Positions 14,864 to 22,420 of a DNA stretch of 39,868 nucleotides are shown here, in pieces; position 1 is the first letter of the stretch, and each line of letters begins with the position of its first letter. The stretch comes from Oscillospiraceae bacterium (GTDB lineage Bacteria > Bacillota > Clostridia > Oscillospirales > Oscillospiraceae). The stretch covers positions 1-39,868 of the forward strand of contig JAFYLI010000018.1 in NCBI GenBank assembly GCA_017537165.1. Direction: 5' to 3'. Under the pieces are notes generated by a model. It did no database searches and was not told the DNA's origin. It saw only the letters and a program-made list of their open reading frames with translations. The position numbers were made by a program, and so were the translations under genes.

Positions 14864-17800
14864 GTGGCAAGAAAACTGAAAACCATGGACGGCAACACCG
14901 CTGCGGCTCACGTAGCCTATGCGTTTACCGATGTTGCTGCCATCTACCCCATCACCCCCTCTTCCGTTATGGCAGAGATGGTCGATGAATGGTCCGCTAA
15001 CGGACGCAAGAACCTTTTCGATCAGACCGTCAGAGTTGTTGAGATGCAGTCCGAGGGCGGCGCAGCAGGCGCTGTTCACGGCTCCATCGTATCCGGCGCG
15101 CTGACCACCACCTTCACCGCTTCTCAGGGTCTGCTGCTGATGATCCCCAACATGTATAAGATCGCCGGCGAACAGCAGCCCGGCGTTATCCACGTTTCCG
15201 CCCGCGCTCTGGCTTCCCATGCCCTTTCCATCTTCGGCGACCACTCCGACGTTATGGGCTGCCGCAGCACCGGTTACGCTATGCTCTGCGCCAACAGCCC
15301 CCAGGAAGTAATGGACCTGGGCGCAGTTGCTCACCTTGCAAGCATCAAGGGAAGAGTTCCCTTCCTCCACTTCTTCGACGGTTTCCGCACCTCTCACGAG
15401 CTGCAGAAGATCGAAGTCTGGGATTACGATGAACTGGGTGAAATGCTGGATAAGGATGCCGTTGCCGCATTCCGCGCCGGCGCAAACATGCCCGCTCACC
15501 CCGTCCTCCGCGGCTCCGCCCAGAACGGCGACATCTTCTTCCAGAACCGCGAGGCAGCCAACACCGCTTACAACAACCTCCCCGCTGTTGTTGAAGAATA
15601 CATGAACGAAGTCAACCGCCGCCTGGGCACCGACTACAAGCTCTTCAACTACTACGGCGCTCCCGACGCAACCGAAGTTATGGTAGCTATGGGCAGCGTT
15701 TGCGATGCAGCTGAGGAAGTAGTTGACTACCTCAACGCCAAGGGCGAAAAGGTCGGCCTTGTAAAGGTTCGCCTGTACCGTCCCTTCAGCATCGAGCACT
15801 TCGCAGCTGCTCTGCCCGAGACCGTTAAGACCGTTGTTGTTCTTGACCGCACCAAGGAGCCCGGCAGCATCGGTGAGCCCCTTTATCTGGACGTTACCAC
15901 CGCTCTTGCACGCGCAGGCCGCGGCTGCGTGACCACCATCGGTGGCCGCTACGGTCTTGGCAGCAAGGACACCACTCCCGGCGCCATCATCTCCGCTTTC
16001 ACCAACGCCAAGAGCGACAAGCCCGTAAACTCCTTCACCATCGGCATCGTGGACGACGTTACCAACCTGTCCCTGCCCATCACCGAGGAGCCCAACTGCA
16101 CTCCCGATGACGTTGTTGCCTGCAAGTTCTGGGGTCTCGGCTCCGACGGTACCGTTGGCGCTAACAAGAACAGCATCAAAATCATCGGCGACCACACCGA
16201 CAAGAAGGTTCAGGCCTACTTCCAGTATGACTCCAAGAAGTCCGGCGGCGTAACCATCTCCCACCTGCGTTTCGGCGACAGCGCCATCAAGTCCACCTAC
16301 TATGTCAACAAGGCTGACTTCGTCGCCTGCCACGCTCCCTCTTACATCGAGCGCTATGACATCGTTCAGGATATCAAGCCCGGCGGCACCTTCCTGCTCA
16401 ACTGCGGTTGGGGCGTTGAAGAGCTGACCACCCGCCTGCCCGCCGCCACCAAGAAGTACCTTGCCGAGAACAACATCAAGTTCTACACCGTGGACGCAAT
16501 CAAGATCGCACGCGAGATCGGTCTTGGCGGCCGCACCAATATGATCCTCCAGTCCGCATTCTTCAAGCTCTCCGGTATCCTCCCCATCGAGGACGCTGTA
16601 AAGTACATGAAGGACGCTATCGTTGCTTCCTACGGCCACAAGGGCGAGAAGATCGTCAACATGAACAACGCTGCAGTTGATGCAGGTCTTGAAAGCCTCG
16701 TTGAGATCACCATCCCCGAGTCCTGGAAGAATCCCGCTCCCGACGCCGTTCCCGGCGTTACCGATACCGACCGCGTCGACCTGAAGAAGTACGTTGACGG
16801 CATCATGACTCCCGTAAACAACATGCGCGGCGACTTCCTGCCCGTTTCCGCATTTATGGATATGGCTGACGGCGCAGTTCCTCAGGGCTCCGCTGCCTTT
16901 GAGAAGCGCGGCATCGGCGTTGAGGCTCCCCAGTGGATCCCCGCAAACTGCATCCAGTGCGGCCAGTGCTCTCTGGTCTGCCCCCATGCAGCTATCCGCA
17001 CCTTCGCTTACAGCAAGGAAGAGATCGCAAACGCTCCCGCAGGCACTCAGCATCGCCAGCTTAACGGCAAGGGCTGCGAGGAATACGAGCTGGTCATCAT
17101 CGCATCTCCCATGGACTGCACCGGCTGCGGCTCCTGCGTCAACGTCTGCCCCGCAAAGAACAAGGCTCTGGTCATGAAGCCCATCGACGAGATGGCTCAG
17201 TATCAGCCCATCTTCGACTATGCAGCAAAGACTTCCGAGAAGGAGCTGCCCTTCGCTCTGAGCACCGTAAAGGGCACCCAGTTCAAGAAGCCTCTCTTCG
17301 AGTTCTCCGGCGCCTGCGCAGGCTGCGGCGAGACTCCTTACGCAAAGCTCATCACCCAGCTCTTCGGCGACAGAATGCACATCGCCAACGCTACCGGCTG
17401 TTCCTCCATCTGGGGCGGCAGCGCACCCAGCACTCCCTACACCGTAAACTCCAAGGGACAGGGCCCCGCATGGTCCAACTCCCTCTTCGAGGATAACGCA
17501 GAGTTCGGCCTTGGTATGCTCCACGGCGTAACTCAGCGCCGCGAGGGTCTTGCAGCAGCTATCTCCCGCCTGACCGAGATCGAGTACGCCGACGAGGAAC
17601 TCATCGGTCTTGCAAAGGCTTGGCTGGACGCCAAGGACGACGGCGAAGGCAGCAAGGCTGCCGCTGCTGACCTGCTTGCAAAGTGCAAGGAGCTTGACGC
17701 ACGCGACTTCACCGGCACTCCCTTCGAGAAGCCCTGGCTTGAGAACGGCAAGAAGTGCCCCTGCGAACCCTGCACCATCGTTCGCCGCATTATCAGCGAG

Positions 17801-18481
17801 GCCGACCTGCTGGTTAAGCCCTCCGTATGGTGCTTCGGCGGCGACGGCTGGGCATACGACATCGGTTACGGCGGTCTTGACCACGTTATCGCTTCCGGCG
17901 AGGACATCAACGTATTCGTCTTCGACACCGAGGTTTACTCCAACACCGGCGGTCAGGCTTCCAAGTCCACTCCCACCGGCGCAGTCGCTCAGTTCGCAGC
18001 AGCCGGTAAGAACGTAAAGAAGAAGGATCTGGCTCAGATCGCTATCTCCTACGGCTACGTTTACGTTGCTCAGATCAGCATGGGCGCTGACTACAACCAG
18101 ACCATCAAGGCTATCCGCGAGGCTGAGGCATACAAGGGTCCCTCCCTCATCATCGCTTACGCTCCCTGCATCAACCACGGCTCCAAGAACGGCATGGGCA
18201 AGAGCATGAGCACCGCCAAGGCAGCCGTTGAGGCAGGCTACTGGAACCTCTTCCGCTTCAACCCCGACCTTGAGGCCGAGGGCAAGAATCCTCTCTCCGT
18301 TGACAGCAAGGCTCCCACCGCCGACTACAACGACTTCATCATGAGCGAGGTTCGTTACAGCTCCCTGAAGCTCAGCTTCCCCGAGCGCGCAGAAGAACTC
18401 TTCAAGAAGGCTTCCGACAACGCCACCACCAAGTACAATAACCTCCTGCGCCAGCAGGCAATGTACGAAAAGAAGGACTAA
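14864..18481 (+). CDS. nifJ: Pyruvate:ferredoxin (flavodoxin) oxidoreductase
   Basis: At 1205 residues it is the full single-chain form, which converts pyruvate and CoA to acetyl-CoA and CO2 while reducing ferredoxin. Order of parts: an N-terminal pyrimidine-binding domain (AYAFTDVAAIYPITPSS), the CoA and gamma-type domains, and then a two-cluster ferredoxin insert. The insert has CIQCGQCSLVCP near 700 and CTGCGSCVNVCP near 755. The thiamine domain follows, with CAGCGETPY near 825 and GDGWAYDIGYGG near 995, and VYSNTGGQ just after it. The start codon is GTG, set by GGAGG 7 bases upstream. Codon bias is extreme, suggesting very high expression. It is monocistronic between its own promoter and a strong terminator. 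Confidence 0.97.
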   Translation: MARKLKTMDGNTAAAHVAYAFTDVAAIYPITPSSVMAEMVDEWSANGRKNLFDQTVRVVEMQSEGGAAGAVHGSIVSGALTTTFTASQGLLLMIPNMYKIAGEQQPGVIHVSARALASHALSIFGDHSDVMGCRSTGYAMLCANSPQEVMDLGAVAHLASIKGRVPFLHFFDGFRTSHELQKIEVWDYDELGEMLDKDAVAAFRAGANMPAHPVLRGSAQNGDIFFQNREAANTAYNNLPAVVEEYMNEVNRRLGTDYKLFNYYGAPDATEVMVAMGSVCDAAEEVVDYLNAKGEKVGLVKVRLYRPFSIEHFAAALPETVKTVVVLDRTKEPGSIGEPLYLDVTTALARAGRGCVTTIGGRYGLGSKDTTPGAIISAFTNAKSDKPVNSFTIGIVDDVTNLSLPITEEPNCTPDDVVACKFWGLGSDGTVGANKNSIKIIGDHTDKKVQAYFQYDSKKSGGVTISHLRFGDSAIKSTYYVNKADFVACHAPSYIERYDIVQDIKPGGTFLLNCGWGVEELTTRLPAATKKYLAENNIKFYTVDAIKIAREIGLGGRTNMILQSAFFKLSGILPIEDAVKYMKDAIVASYGHKGEKIVNMNNAAVDAGLESLVEITIPESWKNPAPDAVPGVTDTDRVDLKKYVDGIMTPVNNMRGDFLPVSAFMDMADGAVPQGSAAFEKRGIGVEAPQWIPANCIQCGQCSLVCPHAAIRTFAYSKEEIANAPAGTQHRQLNGKGCEEYELVIIASPMDCTGCGSCVNVCPAKNKALVMKPIDEMAQYQPIFDYAAKTSEKELPFALSTVKGTQFKKPLFEFSGACAGCGETPYAKLITQLFGDRMHIANATGCSSIWGGSAPSTPYTVNSKGQGPAWSNSLFEDNAEFGLGMLHGVTQRREGLAAAISRLTEIEYADEELIGLAKAWLDAKDDGEGSKAAAADLLAKCKELDARDFTGTPFEKPWLENGKKCPCEPCTIVRRIISEADLLVKPSVWCFGGDGWAYDIGYGGLDHVIASGEDINVFVFDTEVYSNTGGQASKSTPTGAVAQFAAAGKNVKKKDLAQIAISYGYVYVAQISMGADYNQTIKAIREAEAYKGPSLIIAYAPCINHGSKNGMGKSMSTAKAAVEAGYWNLFRFNPDLEAEGKNPLSVDSKAPTADYNDFIMSEVRYSSLKLSFPERAEELFKKASDNATTKYNNLLRQQAMYEKKD

Positions 18482-18499
18482 TTCTTCAATAAATGCACT

Positions 18500-18535
18500 T
18501 ACCCCCGCACATCAGCGATGTGCGGGGGTATTTTT
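18500..18535 (+). terminator. Rho-independent terminator of nifJ
   Basis: A perfect 14-bp stem (18500-18513 with 18517-18530), AGC loop and five T residues. Confidence 0.92.
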
Positions 18536-18543
18536 ACGCAGAA

Positions 18544-18587
18544 AGCCGCCCGAAGAAGAATCTCGCACAGTTCTTCTCCGGGCGGCT
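18544..18587 (-). terminator. Terminator of the second UROD-like gene
   Basis: A long stem of 17 bases (18544-18560 with 18571-18587, one mismatch) lies just past the stop of the minus-strand gene and is followed on that strand by CTTTCTG. It faces the nifJ terminator tail to tail. Confidence 0.75.
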
Positions 18588-18615
18588 GTTGGTTTACAAT
18601 ATAAGCTTTTCGGAA

Positions 18616-19644
18616 TTACTTCCAGATGTCGAGGCCGTAGCTCTCAACAACCTCGGTCATCCAGCGGTTGCGGCTGTTGAACAGCTCGTTATCGGGATCG
18701 CCGAAGAGCCAGTGGTTGAATACGAAGAAAGCATTCTCCTTAAGGAGGTCGATATTATCGCGAACATCCTGCTTGAACTGCTCCTCGGGATAGTTGGGGC
18801 TCAGCTGCTCGCCGAGAACGTCGAAGCCGCCGCAGAGGATGAGGTTATTGCCATACTTCTTCTGGATGCTTACCAGATCATTGCAGGACTGGGGAGGATC
18901 CCAATACTTAACGCCGAACTCTACCCAATCGTCAACCAGCATATCGCACTTACCGCAGCAGTGCATCGCTATGGGCTGATCTGCATCTCTACCGATCTGG
19001 CTTTCGCGGATCTGGAAGGGCTTGATAAGCTCACGATACTGAGTGGGGGAAACGAAGGGTGCGCCCCATGCAGCAACGTCGTCGGTGATCAGATACATAT
19101 CGGCATTATAATACTTGTAGGACTTCTTGGCTACTTCTTCATAGAAGGAGCACAGGTAATCGAAGAGGGCGGCAACTTCTTCAGGCTCTTCCTGAATGGC
19201 GCAAAGACCCTCAACGAAGCCCATGAAGGCCATGAGCTGCTGGAAATAGCCGGTGTGGAGAGAATAGGTGGTGGCGCTTTCGTTGGGGTTCATGCCATGC
19301 TTTGCAAGATTGTCAAGGTCCATCTTTGCGACCTTTTCCCAGTCGATACCGGAGATATCGGGAGCCTTTATAACGTCACGCCACTTGGTGATATCGTCAA
19401 GAATGAAGTTGCCGGGTTCGGGCAGAGAAGCAAAGCCGGCCTCGCGGTTGGAAACATAGGGAACACCCCACATATCACGGCCTTCGCCTTTCATACCGCG
19501 AAGAACAGAGGGGCCCAGGCCGATATTGAGGGCAGGACGCTTGGAATGGGGGTTACCGCCATAAGTATACTGGAGAAGGAAATCGGGGGCTTCGCCCTTG
19601 ATCATACCGAGGAAGTTTTCCTTCATTGTACGGGTTGCTGCCAT
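18616..19644 (-). CDS. UROD/MtaA-like protein, paralogue 2
   Basis: This 342-residue UROD-family barrel is clearly related to the protein at 423-1409. Shared blocks include DDITKWRDVIK, W-E-K-V, HTGYFQ/HNGYFQ, GLCA.xEEPEEV, the H-C-C-G-K-C metal motif (near 225) and WDPPQSCNDLVSIQKKYG. The third MtaA-type cysteine is again absent. It probably handles a methyl or carboxyl group with a corrinoid or thiol partner; the substrate is unknown. It has no Fe-S partner gene beside it, unlike paralogue 1. The start at 19644 follows AAAGGAG by 8 bases. Divergent to the fusion gene at 19901, with a separate promoter. Confidence 0.75.
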   Translation of the reverse strand: MAATRTMKENFLGMIKGEAPDFLLQYTYGGNPHSKRPALNIGLGPSVLRGMKGEGRDMWGVPYVSNREAGFASLPEPGNFILDDITKWRDVIKAPDISGIDWEKVAKMDLDNLAKHGMNPNESATTYSLHTGYFQQLMAFMGFVEGLCAIQEEPEEVAALFDYLCSFYEEVAKKSYKYYNADMYLITDDVAAWGAPFVSPTQYRELIKPFQIRESQIGRDADQPIAMHCCGKCDMLVDDWVEFGVKYWDPPQSCNDLVSIQKKYGNNLILCGGFDVLGEQLSPNYPEEQFKQDVRDNIDLLKENAFFVFNHWLFGDPDNELFNSRNRWMTEVVESYGLDIWK

Positions 19645-19717
19645 ATTATTGACTCCTTTCGCTGTGCGCTTTTGTCTTTTTGCACAAAGCAAAGCATTAT
19701 TTTATATTTCTTTTTCA

Positions 19718-19746
19718 AGTATATCACAAACAATTTATTTCTTCAA
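19718..19746 (-). promoter_or_regulatory. Promoter of UROD-like paralogue 2
   Basis: On the minus strand TTGAAG (19741-19746), 17 bases and TATACT (19718-19723) with TG one base before it. The leader is about 70 bases. Confidence 0.65.
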
Positions 19747-19829
19747 GGACATCTGATGTGCCTATTGTTAGATTTTTAGGCCATATTTTTGTACACTTTG
19801 GCACTTTACAGGTTGAAAGCACTATATCC

Positions 19830-19858
19830 TTGCATTGCCCTCGCAACTTTGTTATACT
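19830..19858 (+). promoter_or_regulatory. Promoter of the Rossmann-glycosidase fusion gene
   Basis: TTGCAT (19830-19835), 17 bases and TATACT (19853-19858). A second TATACT-like word lies at 19864-19869. About 35 bases of leader precede the AAGGAGG site. Confidence 0.65.
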
Positions 19859-19900
19859 ATCGCTATACTGTATTAAAAAAATCTACCAAGGAGGCAGTTT

Positions 19901-22279
19901 ATGAAAATAGCAGTTATCGGAGCATCCGGTAAAGCCGGCTCTCTCATCGTTTCCGAGGCTCTCGGCAGAGGCCATCAGGTTACCGCCATCATTCGCCGCG
20001 CAGACGCGATAGTTCCTCAGGGCGCAGAAATTCTGCAGAAGGATCTTTTCGACCTCACCGCCGAAGATCTTAAGGATTTTGACGCCGTTGTAAGCGCCTT
20101 CGGCACCGGCAGAGCGCCCGCAGAGGCGGCCCGCCACATCGACGCCACCAACCATCTCATCTCTGTATTCAAGCTCATTCCTCAGGTTCGCCTGCTGATG
20201 ATCGGCGGCGCTTCCAGCCTGTATACCGACGAGACCAAGGAACACATCCTGCTGGAATCCTTCCCCAGACAGTTCAGCTCCATTCCCGAAAACCAGAAGA
20301 TGGCACTGGACATCATCCGCGAAAGCGACATCAACTGGACTTTCTTCAGCCCCGCTGCTCACTTTGATCCCAACGGTGTCCGCACCGGCAAGTACGAGCT
20401 TGGCGGCGACGTTCAGATCACCAACAAGATCGGCCTGAGCTACCTCTCCTACGCCGACTATGCAGTTGCCATGGTGGACGAGATCGAGAACAACAAGCAT
20501 CCCCGCCAGCGCTTCACCGCTGTTTCCACCGATCCCTACTTCCGCAATGCTCCTCAGTTCTATAACCTGCCCGTCAGCATGTTCTCCCGTGCAGGCGCAT
20601 GGATGGGTCTGGCTGTAAACAGCGTAAAGTACGGTCAGGCAGCGCTCCACCTTATCACCAGCCGTGGTATGCGCAACCACAACCGCATTCCCGATGGCAG
20701 AAACCTTTTCCGCATTTACCCCACCTATGACGGCAAGCGCGTTCCCTTTGCCGCTCAGGTTACCGAATCCGAGCTTACCCTCCACACCCTTTGGGGCGAC
20801 GTCCGCTTCACTTGGGCAGATGCCAACAAGCTTATGGCAGAAGGCGACAAGGGCATGGGTCTGCTTTGGACCAGAACTACCGAGGCTTACGAGCTGGTAA
20901 AGCCCCGCAAGAACGGCGGCTGGGAATCCGCACTGCGCAGCGCTGCTCCTCTCTGCTTCAAGGGTCTGGAAGGCTCCGAGTTCCGCTTCGACGATACCTG
21001 GGATTGGTACGAGCTCAACTGCGGCCAGCTGATGGGTAAGACTTATCCCGGCCCCGACGGCACCTTCACCATGGTCTGCGAAGAGTTCCTTTACGCAGTC
21101 AAGGTTCGCGACAGTTATCCCACCTATGCCGAGGCAAAGGCAAGCATGCAGGCCGATTGGGAAGCTTTCCTTGAAAAGATCCCCCACTTCATCGAGCCTT
21201 ACGAGTCCAAGCGCGTTGACACCGCTTACTTCCTTTGGACCCACCTGGTCGCCCCCACTCAACTGACTCCCAAGTGGATGATGCTCATGTTCCCCGGCGA
21301 GATGGACACCTCCTGGCAGCTGGTTCAGAACGGCGCAGCTCTGCAGGATAACACCGCGCTTTCCCGCGAACTGCTGCTGGCTCCCCTGTATCGTCAGGGT
21401 GAGGACGGTCAGCTGGCCGACGGCTATGACGAAGCATACATCTCCACCGGCAGCTACAAGCCTCCCGTATACGGTTTCGCTCTCAAGAACATTCTCGCTC
21501 ACCACGATATGAGCAAGGAATGGCCCCGCGAAGAGCTTGAAATGCTCTATGAGGGTGCAGGCAAGTGGGCCGATTGGATCATGGAATACCGCGATGACGA
21601 CGAAGACGGTCTCCCCGGCTTCGAAGGCGGCAACGAGGACGGCTTCGACGAAGTTACCACCTATTGGGAGCAGCTCTCTCTCGCAACTCCCGACCTCTGC
21701 GCTCAGCAGGTACTGAACTTTGAGGCTCAGGGCGACCTTGCAAAGCTTCTTGGCAAGCCTCAGGAGGAGATCGACAGCTGGTACGCAAAGTCCACCACCC
21801 TCCTCAACCGCATGATCGAGAATATGTGGGACGGCGAGCACTTCTGCGCTCTCAAGCCCTACACTCACGAGAAGATCTTCGCAGGCTCCCTCATCCATTA
21901 CATTCCTCTGGTTCTGGGCGAGCGTCTGCCTCAGAACATCATTGACAAGATGACCGCCGACCTCATGGTCGAAGGCAAGCTCCTCAGCCCCTACGGTCTG
22001 GCCAGTGAAAACATGGACAGCGACGTATTTGAATTCTCCGGCGTAAAGATGGGCTGCGGCCCCATCAATCCTCCCGGCCAGCTCTTCATCCTTTACGGTA
22101 TGTGGCAGGCAGGCAAGAAGGCCGAAGCCAAGATGATCATCGACCGCTACCTCGGTCGTCTTATGAACGGCGGCTTCTCTCACTTCGTTGACCCCGTCAA
22201 CGGCGACGGTTCTCCCTTCTGGGGCACCTGGTGCCGTGCCGTATTCCTCATTCTCGCACGTATGGTTTCCGAAGGCTGA
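19901..22279 (+). CDS. Fusion of NAD(P)-binding Rossmann domain and (alpha/alpha)6 glycosidase-like domain
   Basis: This 792-residue protein is open throughout. Residues 1 to about 210 form a complete NAD(P)H-binding domain of the atypical SDR type: MKIAVIGASGKAG (GxxGxxG), a FGTGRAP turn near 68 and an IGGASSLY strand near 107. A hinge with a hydrophobic helix (about 222-250) and a beta-rich stretch lead to a helical barrel from about 400. Its glycosidase marks are PGEMDTSWQLVQNGAA, SYKPPVYGFAL, and DEDGLPGFEGGNEDGFDE near 568-585. The last of these holds the expected acid Asp of GH63/MGH-type enzymes. GPINPPGQLFILYG and FSHFVDPVNGDG lie near the end, and in the latter His stands where family members have the base Glu. 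No signal peptide, so cytoplasmic. AAGGAGG precedes the ATG; monocistronic. Substrate unknown. Confidence 0.75.
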   Translation: MKIAVIGASGKAGSLIVSEALGRGHQVTAIIRRADAIVPQGAEILQKDLFDLTAEDLKDFDAVVSAFGTGRAPAEAARHIDATNHLISVFKLIPQVRLLMIGGASSLYTDETKEHILLESFPRQFSSIPENQKMALDIIRESDINWTFFSPAAHFDPNGVRTGKYELGGDVQITNKIGLSYLSYADYAVAMVDEIENNKHPRQRFTAVSTDPYFRNAPQFYNLPVSMFSRAGAWMGLAVNSVKYGQAALHLITSRGMRNHNRIPDGRNLFRIYPTYDGKRVPFAAQVTESELTLHTLWGDVRFTWADANKLMAEGDKGMGLLWTRTTEAYELVKPRKNGGWESALRSAAPLCFKGLEGSEFRFDDTWDWYELNCGQLMGKTYPGPDGTFTMVCEEFLYAVKVRDSYPTYAEAKASMQADWEAFLEKIPHFIEPYESKRVDTAYFLWTHLVAPTQLTPKWMMLMFPGEMDTSWQLVQNGAALQDNTALSRELLLAPLYRQGEDGQLADGYDEAYISTGSYKPPVYGFALKNILAHHDMSKEWPREELEMLYEGAGKWADWIMEYRDDDEDGLPGFEGGNEDGFDEVTTYWEQLSLATPDLCAQQVLNFEAQGDLAKLLGKPQEEIDSWYAKSTTLLNRMIENMWDGEHFCALKPYTHEKIFAGSLIHYIPLVLGERLPQNIIDKMTADLMVEGKLLSPYGLASENMDSDVFEFSGVKMGCGPINPPGQLFILYGMWQAGKKAEAKMIIDRYLGRLMNGGFSHFVDPVNGDGSPFWGTWCRAVFLILARMVSEG

Positions 22280-22296
22280 TTTGAATAATTTAATTA

Positions 22297-22331
22297 AAAA
22301 ACGCAGGACTGGCTTTCAGTCCTGCGTTTTT
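22297..22331 (+). terminator. Terminator of the fusion gene
   Basis: A 15-bp stem (22297-22311 with 22317-22331) ending in T5, 17 bases after the stop codon. Confidence 0.9.
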
Positions 22332-22377
22332 GTTCGCCATGAGGTTCCTACGGGTATATCTGTGCATATAAAGCAAG

Positions 22378-22405
22378 CGCCCCGACCGTCGAAACGATCG
22401 GGGCG
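22378..22405 (-). terminator. Terminator of the ABC exporter operon
   Basis: CGCCCCGA (22378-22385) pairs with TCGGGGCG (22398-22405), with further pairs inside the loop. On the minus strand it follows the exporter gene stop and leads into CTTGCTTT. Confidence 0.7.
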
Positions 22406-22420
22406 TTGTTTATGGTTTTT

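Noticed and set aside
14819-18178. A minus-strand open frame of more than 1100 codons opposite nifJ
   Set aside because: It is explained by the extreme codon bias of nifJ, which avoids the codons whose complements are stops. Its translation is a repetitive Val/Gly/Ala/Leu mixture without motifs, and there is no ribosome site. Similar shadows lie opposite the fusion gene and the ABC exporter genes.
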